DNA of 8,446 bases from CAYSWF01 sp964562905 (GTDB lineage: Bacteria; Patescibacteriota; Andersenbacteria; UBA10190), in NCBI GenBank assembly GCA_964562905.1, contig CAZLVG010000040.1, forward strand, positions 1 through 8,446, in the 5' to 3' direction. A program made the position numbers and the translations under genes. Positions 6,301-8,446 of the stretch are shown piece by piece. Within the stretch, counting starts at the first letter, position 1. Each line of letters starts with the position of its first letter. The notes beneath the pieces are model-generated. The model did no database searches. It was not told where the DNA came from and worked only from the letters and a program-made list of their open reading frames with translations.

Positions 6301-7003
6301 GTTTGCTCTCGCGAACAACTTTTCCCCGGGAGGAATAATGCTGCCATAGACTCTTAGCTGTGGCCGTGTCTCCGCTGGCCAGGGCAACGCGACTGTCAGG
6401 GTGAACACACTTGCCGTGGTCAACGTGCCCCATCAGTGTCACCACCGGCGGGCGCTCAATTTGCTTATCCGGGTCCTCTTTCCTTAAGACTTCCTTCAGC
6501 TTTTCCCTGTTCATAACACCTTTTTCCAGCTCTTCCACTTTCTCTTCCGTGGCGTAGCCCAGGTCGGAGGCCACGATGGCCGCCGTGTCGTAGTCCAGAT
6601 CGTCATTCAAAGTAGCCGTGACGCCATACTTCAGCAGCTGCGACAGAATGTCCCCCACCGGCAGCTGCAGCATTTTAGCCAGGTCCTGGATCTTGACAAT
6701 GGAGGGCAGAGCGATCACCTGTTTTTTCAGATCCTCACGCCGCCTTTGTTCACTAAGATACTGTCTTACCTTGGCCGCTTCCTGCCCGTCCAGGTTTTTC
6801 TGTCCTTCTTCCAGTCGCACGTTGACCTCCTGCAGGATGCTGCGCAGCGCGGATTCCGGCAAACCGAGCTCGGACAGCAGATCGGCTATCTTTACGGTGC
6901 TCCTTGTCCTGTGGCGTGGTTTAGTCATAAGTATAGTATCATAATCCTTTTCTGCTGTTTTGTCCATGGTAGCACATAAGTGATAACCGCTGATAATTTT
7001 CAC
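3341..7003 (-). CDS. infB: Translation initiation factor IF-2 with in-frame intein
   Basis: The precursor of the GTPase that brings fMet-tRNA to the 30S subunit and promotes 50S joining. The frame encodes 1220 aa, numbered from GTG 7003; removing the 539-aa intein leaves about 681 aa. In order: two IF2_N-like helical modules (about 36-85 and 100-152), start of the G domain RPPVVTLMGHVDHGK (184-198), the intein (199-737), then TTLLD and the rest of the G domain. GGITQAIS (755-762) is switch 1, with Ala where IF2 usually has His. DTPGH (777-781) keeps the catalytic-type His; NKID (831-834) and SAL (867-869) complete the set. Domain II (about 895-980), domain III (LVIKADSQGSLEAL, 1012-1025) and the C-terminal fMet-tRNA domain (to about 1208) follow. 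The start is uncertain: GTG 7003 overlaps the ribosome-binding site, and in-frame ATGs at 6967 and 6928 lack one. It probably heads the infB-rbfA-nrnA-ymdB-HU operon and ends with TGA. Confidence 0.95.
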   Translation of the reverse strand: MKIISGYHLCATMDKTAEKDYDTILMTKPRHRTRSTVKIADLLSELGLPESALRSILQEVNVRLEEGQKNLDGQEAAKVRQYLSEQRRREDLKKQVIALPSIVKIQDLAKMLQLPVGDILSQLLKYGVTATLNDDLDYDTAAIVASDLGYATEEKVEELEKGVMNREKLKEVLRKEDPDKQIERPPVVTLMGHVDHGKCVHPDSRVALASGDTATAKSLWQHYSSRGKVVRESKHEQVVEVEDGPEVMSWDGSRITSARVSHLWRLSATEPLVTLILKSGDRLSVTPEHPCLCVTSSGEMAFHPAGKITPGDHVVVPQTLPLKSLELDALKAEILRRLAAAGNMVAFLDEAGTATIRGLLKTYSAQQLLRDGVLTTSPSTTRRNRFRVADLLHMTERFNIPLDEMYSSISRLKNATEKWRAGHTSKSMRLPQTDDDFARLGYLLGVIIGDGHVGSCEVAIHNNNREIKDACRHILTNVLGVSPVEKRGHTADMLSCGASKTFVRFLEAAFDLPAGSKSGTARVPSLVKRYNPMRREVIAGIFDTDGYVSKLNHSAELVTKSTALAFDVASLLLETGTHAAIGAVRKGAKKSSYGTVRIANRPYVSRFADHYHLRHRGKRRRLERACLKARTSRVFDSTPIPGSLLEGHRIPESVLPYFNAYKCHNTLSRPFLTRLFKERGDIFTSCFGHSQLKPLVNPGEISAVPVTKIERTPAPYVYDFSVPGYKNFVAERTIIHNTTLLDSIREANAAAGEAGGITQAISSYQAKHKERLITFIDTPGHETFQFMRRRGASLADIAILVVAADDGVKPQTKEAASHAREAGVPVIVAINKIDKVGINLDKVKKELAEIGLNPEEWGGKTTVVPVSALKKQGVEDLLEMVLLTADINPPKAIPDRLALGSVIESRLDKHLGPLASVLIHTGTLNAGDNVVIGQTTGRVRRLLDFQGKPAAKALPSSPATIVGLNDVPAAGDVMQAVTAREEARSKAGLSRAPVKKLSDLAEEGDKREVLPLVIKADSQGSLEALEQTITAMAPPEVRLSIIRMEVGAVSDSDVLTAAAAGALIYTFNTNVSGMSRKLAEKEQVPIKSFNIIYRLTDDVREEIEKRLPVATVKKSLGKLKVLKIFFSTQKHKIVGGEVSEGTVESGAKITATRKEGRGRQEVMRGEIAELQRERQKITRAGQGDRVGITVEGKGKIKEGDVLEVYKEEKVRQEMPAAAKS
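4793..6409 (-). mobile_element. Intein with LAGLIDADG endonuclease, in the IF2 P-loop
   Basis: A self-splicing protein insertion of 539 residues (199-737 of the precursor). The junctions are GHVDHGK/Cys199 and His736-Asn737/Thr738, so the IF2 P-loop is rebuilt exactly as GHVDHGKTT. Splicing blocks: A begins C-V-H-P-D-S-R; B is VTPEHPCL (T286, H289); GDHVVVP (311-317) closes the N-terminal splicing part; F is VYDFSVPGYKNFVA (717-730); G is TIIHN with the penultimate His. All class 1 catalytic residues are present. The homing endonuclease has two dodecapeptide motifs, LLGVIIGDG (443-451) and VIAGIFDTDG (537-546), each keeping its acidic residue (D450, D545), about 95 residues apart. The sub-domain after motif 2 shows the common T-K-S-T-A-L-A-F-D-V-A-S-L-L-L pattern. 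Residues about 322-437 form an extra region of unknown role. There is no frameshift or stop, so it looks competent for splicing and possibly for homing. Confidence 0.95.
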
Positions 7004-7018
7004 CTCCCTGTTAAAGGG
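7001..7018 (-). promoter_or_regulatory. infB ribosome-binding site, partly in a small hairpin
   Basis: The minus strand reads AGGGAGGTG at 7009-7001, a strong anti-16S match. Its first four bases can pair with CCCT at 7018-7015 around a 5-nt loop, which would hide part of the site. The first in-frame ATG (6967) is about 35 nt away, too far for normal use. At 5 and 8 nt after GGAGG stand in-frame ATT (6997) and ATC (6994), non-standard start codons. Confidence 0.45.
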
Positions 7019-7122
7019 ATAAGAGAGTCAAACCACTAATTACAAGACCCGAATTTCAAAGTGTTGCTTGCTCTTGGGCGCCGCGGGCAGGCAGCCGGCC
7101 GCTTTTTGAGCTGGTTGTCTAT

Positions 7123-8013
7123 TTAAGAGTTAGGCACCGGCACTGCTCTTCCGCCCAGGGCGATTGACCTTTCCGCGGCATCCAAGATCTTTACCGTTTG
7201 CAGGCCCTCCTCCAATCCAGCCCGCGGCCGGACTTTGCCTTTGGCCATCCTGATAAAATCAAGCAACTCCAGTTTTAGGGGAGGCTGCCGGCTGTAGCGC
7301 GGATGCCGCGCCCTGCCATGGTGATGCCAAGTCACCTTTCTGTCGGCAGTGTCATCCCAGACCACTGTTCCTTCGGCACCCGTTACCGTCAACCTGACTC
7401 TTTTCTCCGGCCAGTGCCAGTTGACCGATAACTGTCCTTCCGCACCTCCCGGGAACAACAGCCGGACTTCCGCCGCGCCCTCCAGCTTTCTTCCGCTGGC
7501 TGGCTTCAGAAAGCTCCACGCTTGCACATGGCTGGGATTTTCGCCCAGCACGTCAGTGATCAGGCTTACTCCGTGCGGCCCCCAATCCCACCAGGCCGGC
7601 ACGTCCTCGCGCACCGGGCCGTTGTTCATGCCCTCAAAACGGATGTATCTTACCGGGCCGATTTTTTCCGCTGTCTCTTTGGCTTTTACGAAAGCCGGAT
7701 TGTATAAATGTATGTGTCCGACCATCACTGTGTTTTGGCCGGCGCGGGCGATCTCCCGGGCGTCTTTGAGGCTGGCTGCTAGCGGCTTTTCGATAAAAAC
7801 GGGCAGGTCGGCTTTTAAGTAAGGGAGCGCCACTTGGGCGTGAGTGGAGGCGGGAGTGGCCACTATCACCGCTTCTATTCCCCGCTTTTTAACCATTCTT
7901 GGCAAAGGAGCGTTTCGGTTGAAAGCGACCGTTTCCACTCCGTCTACCTCTCCTAAGGTCCGCCGGATATTCTTTCCCCATCTACCCACGCCGATCAAGG
8001 CGACTTTTATCAT
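7123..8013 (-). CDS. Gfo/Idh/MocA-family NAD(P)-dependent oxidoreductase
   Basis: A cytoplasmic dehydrogenase of the glucose-fructose oxidoreductase/inositol dehydrogenase family, 296 aa, somewhat shorter than the usual 320-380. The Rossmann fold starts at once with KVALIGVGRWGKN (3-15; GxGxxG at 8-13). The segment between strand 2 and AVIVATP (48-54) is compact and accounts for part of the missing length. The family EKP motif is at 75-77, with Lys76 as the expected catalytic or cofactor-near lysine. WDWGPHGVSLITDVLG (142-157) supplies the D/H pair (His147) of the C-terminal substrate domain. I chose ATG 8013 over an in-frame TTG at 8019. The substrate is unknown. The neighbouring sugar-nucleotide epimerase suggests nucleotide-sugar or inositol-like chemistry for envelope glycans. 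It ends with TAA, 119 bp before the infB frame. Confidence 0.9.
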   Translation of the reverse strand: MIKVALIGVGRWGKNIRRTLGEVDGVETVAFNRNAPLPRMVKKRGIEAVIVATPASTHAQVALPYLKADLPVFIEKPLAASLKDAREIARAGQNTVMVGHIHLYNPAFVKAKETAEKIGPVRYIRFEGMNNGPVREDVPAWWDWGPHGVSLITDVLGENPSHVQAWSFLKPASGRKLEGAAEVRLLFPGGAEGQLSVNWHWPEKRVRLTVTGAEGTVVWDDTADRKVTWHHHGRARHPRYSRQPPLKLELLDFIRMAKGKVRPRAGLEEGLQTVKILDAAERSIALGGRAVPVPNS

Positions 8014-8045
8014 AGTCAACTAATGTAATCCAGGTTCAGGATTAA

Positions 8046-8077
8046 AGCAAGCAAGAAAAAATTTTATAGGGCTTGCT
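8046..8077. repeat. Leader hairpin upstream of the oxidoreductase gene
   Basis: A perfect 7-bp inverted repeat, AGCAAGC (8046-8052) with GCTTGCT (8071-8077), encloses an AT-rich loop that can add A/T pairs. It lies in the 241-bp gap between the two sugar-metabolism genes, 33 bp before ATG 8013. A second, looser repeat, CTGGCC (8080-8085) with GGCCAG (8132-8137), follows, and on the plus strand it precedes a T5 run. Either could be an attenuator or transcript-end structure; neither fits a canonical minus-strand terminator. Confidence 0.35.
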
Positions 8078-8154
8078 GGCTGGCCCAAACCACAGGTCTA
8101 CTCTGGGGCTGTAATCTAGACACTGGAAGCAGGCCAGAGAATTTTTAATTTTCA

Positions 8155-8183
8155 ATAAAACTTCCAATAATCCATTTTTTCAA
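8155..8183 (-). promoter_or_regulatory. Candidate sigma70-type promoter of the oxidoreductase gene
   Basis: The minus strand reads TTGAAA (8183-8178; 5/6 to the -35 consensus), a 17-nt spacer, then TTTTAT (8160-8155; 4/6 to the -10). Transcription from here would give a leader of about 135 nt containing the leader repeats. The AT-rich setting makes chance matches likely. Confidence 0.3.
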
Positions 8184-8254
8184 ACACGCACGCCTCAAAG
8201 CGGGCTAAGCATTACGAGTTATGGATGGCGAATTATGAGTGGCGTAAGTTCTGT

Positions 8255-8446
8255 TTAATTGCTCCGTCCCGTGCCAGCTTTAGGTAGTCCCTCTTTGACA
8301 ACGCGTCCGCCGACGTAAGACTTCTGCGTCCGGCACCAGTCCACAAATCTGTTAATGCCTTCGGGAAAGCCGACTGCCGGCCTATAGCCCAGCTCCGCGC
8401 GGGCTTTGGACAGATCCGGACAGCGCCTTTGCGGCTCTCCCGCCGG
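8255..8446 (-). CDS. NAD-dependent sugar-nucleotide epimerase/dehydratase, C-terminal end (partial)
   Basis: The last 63 codons plus TAA of a gene that continues beyond the right window edge. The visible part reads P-A-G-E-P-Q-R-R-C-P-D-L-S-K-A-R, then ELGYRPAV and F-P-E-G-I-N-R-F-V-D-W-C. This is the characteristic tail of extended short-chain dehydrogenases acting on nucleotide sugars: (R)CPDxSKAxxxLGxxPxVxxxEGI. The R-R-C-P-D form is reminiscent of UDP-glucuronate decarboxylases, but other UDP- or dTDP-sugar epimerases and dehydratases share it. The catalytic Tyr-x-x-x-Lys and the Rossmann part are outside the window. The final 20 or so residues, from the K-S-Y-V-G-G stretch, extend past the conserved tail. 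Confidence 0.8.
   Translation of the reverse strand, partial: PAGEPQRRCPDLSKARAELGYRPAVGFPEGINRFVDWCRTQKSYVGGRVVKEGLPKAGTGRSN

Noticed and set aside
4793..6409. Separate endonuclease gene or frameshifted infB
   Set aside because: The frame is continuous, the junction residues are Cys and His-Asn/Thr, and the P-loop is restored exactly, so it is an intein.
7076..7106. GC-rich inverted repeat before a T5 run (plus strand) as terminator
   Set aside because: The stem pairs poorly and no plus-strand gene precedes it; on the minus strand there is no U tract after it.

Overview
The window looks like a bacterial chromosome fragment with compact genes, all on the minus strand, and moderate GC. UGA, UAG and UAA all serve as stops and every gene reads through cleanly with the standard code. 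That argues against the lineages that recode UGA, such as Mycoplasma and Gracilibacteria. The small proteins, the hairpin-rich intergenic DNA and an intein in a core translation gene make me suspect a Patescibacteria/CPR-type genome. This is inference, and no rRNA is present to settle it.

Layout from right to left, the direction of transcription. (1) 8255-8446 is the 3' end of an NAD-dependent sugar-nucleotide epimerase/dehydratase gene, cut by the window edge. (2) 7123-8013 encodes a Gfo/Idh/MocA-type oxidoreductase; with (1) it suggests nucleotide-sugar or cell-envelope glycan metabolism. (3) 7003-861 is a probable operon: infB (IF2), rbfA, an nrnA-like DHH phosphoesterase, a ymdB-like metallophosphoesterase and an HU-type DNA-binding protein. 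Spacings are 36 bp, a 53-bp overlap, 16 bp and 45 bp. These genes link translation initiation, 30S maturation, short-RNA or nucleotide turnover and nucleoid structure. (4) 516-589 is a complete tRNA-Pro(UGG) with an encoded CCA end. Just upstream lies a truncated second copy of its 5' half. (5) 1-379 is gene-free and packed with hairpins, including a nested palindromic element at 1-193.

The most striking item is a 539-residue intein inside IF2. It sits exactly in the P-loop, between the Lys and Thr of GHVDHGK/TT, and carries an apparently intact two-motif LAGLIDADG endonuclease plus an extra region of about 115 residues. IF2 is essential for normal translation initiation, so this cell should depend on protein splicing to make a working GTPase. 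Secondary points are a Gly-Asn-His to Gly-Asp-His change in the YmdB active site, an ambiguous infB start whose strong ribosome-binding site lies over the outermost in-frame GTG, and the tRNA fragment fused to a hairpin repeat.
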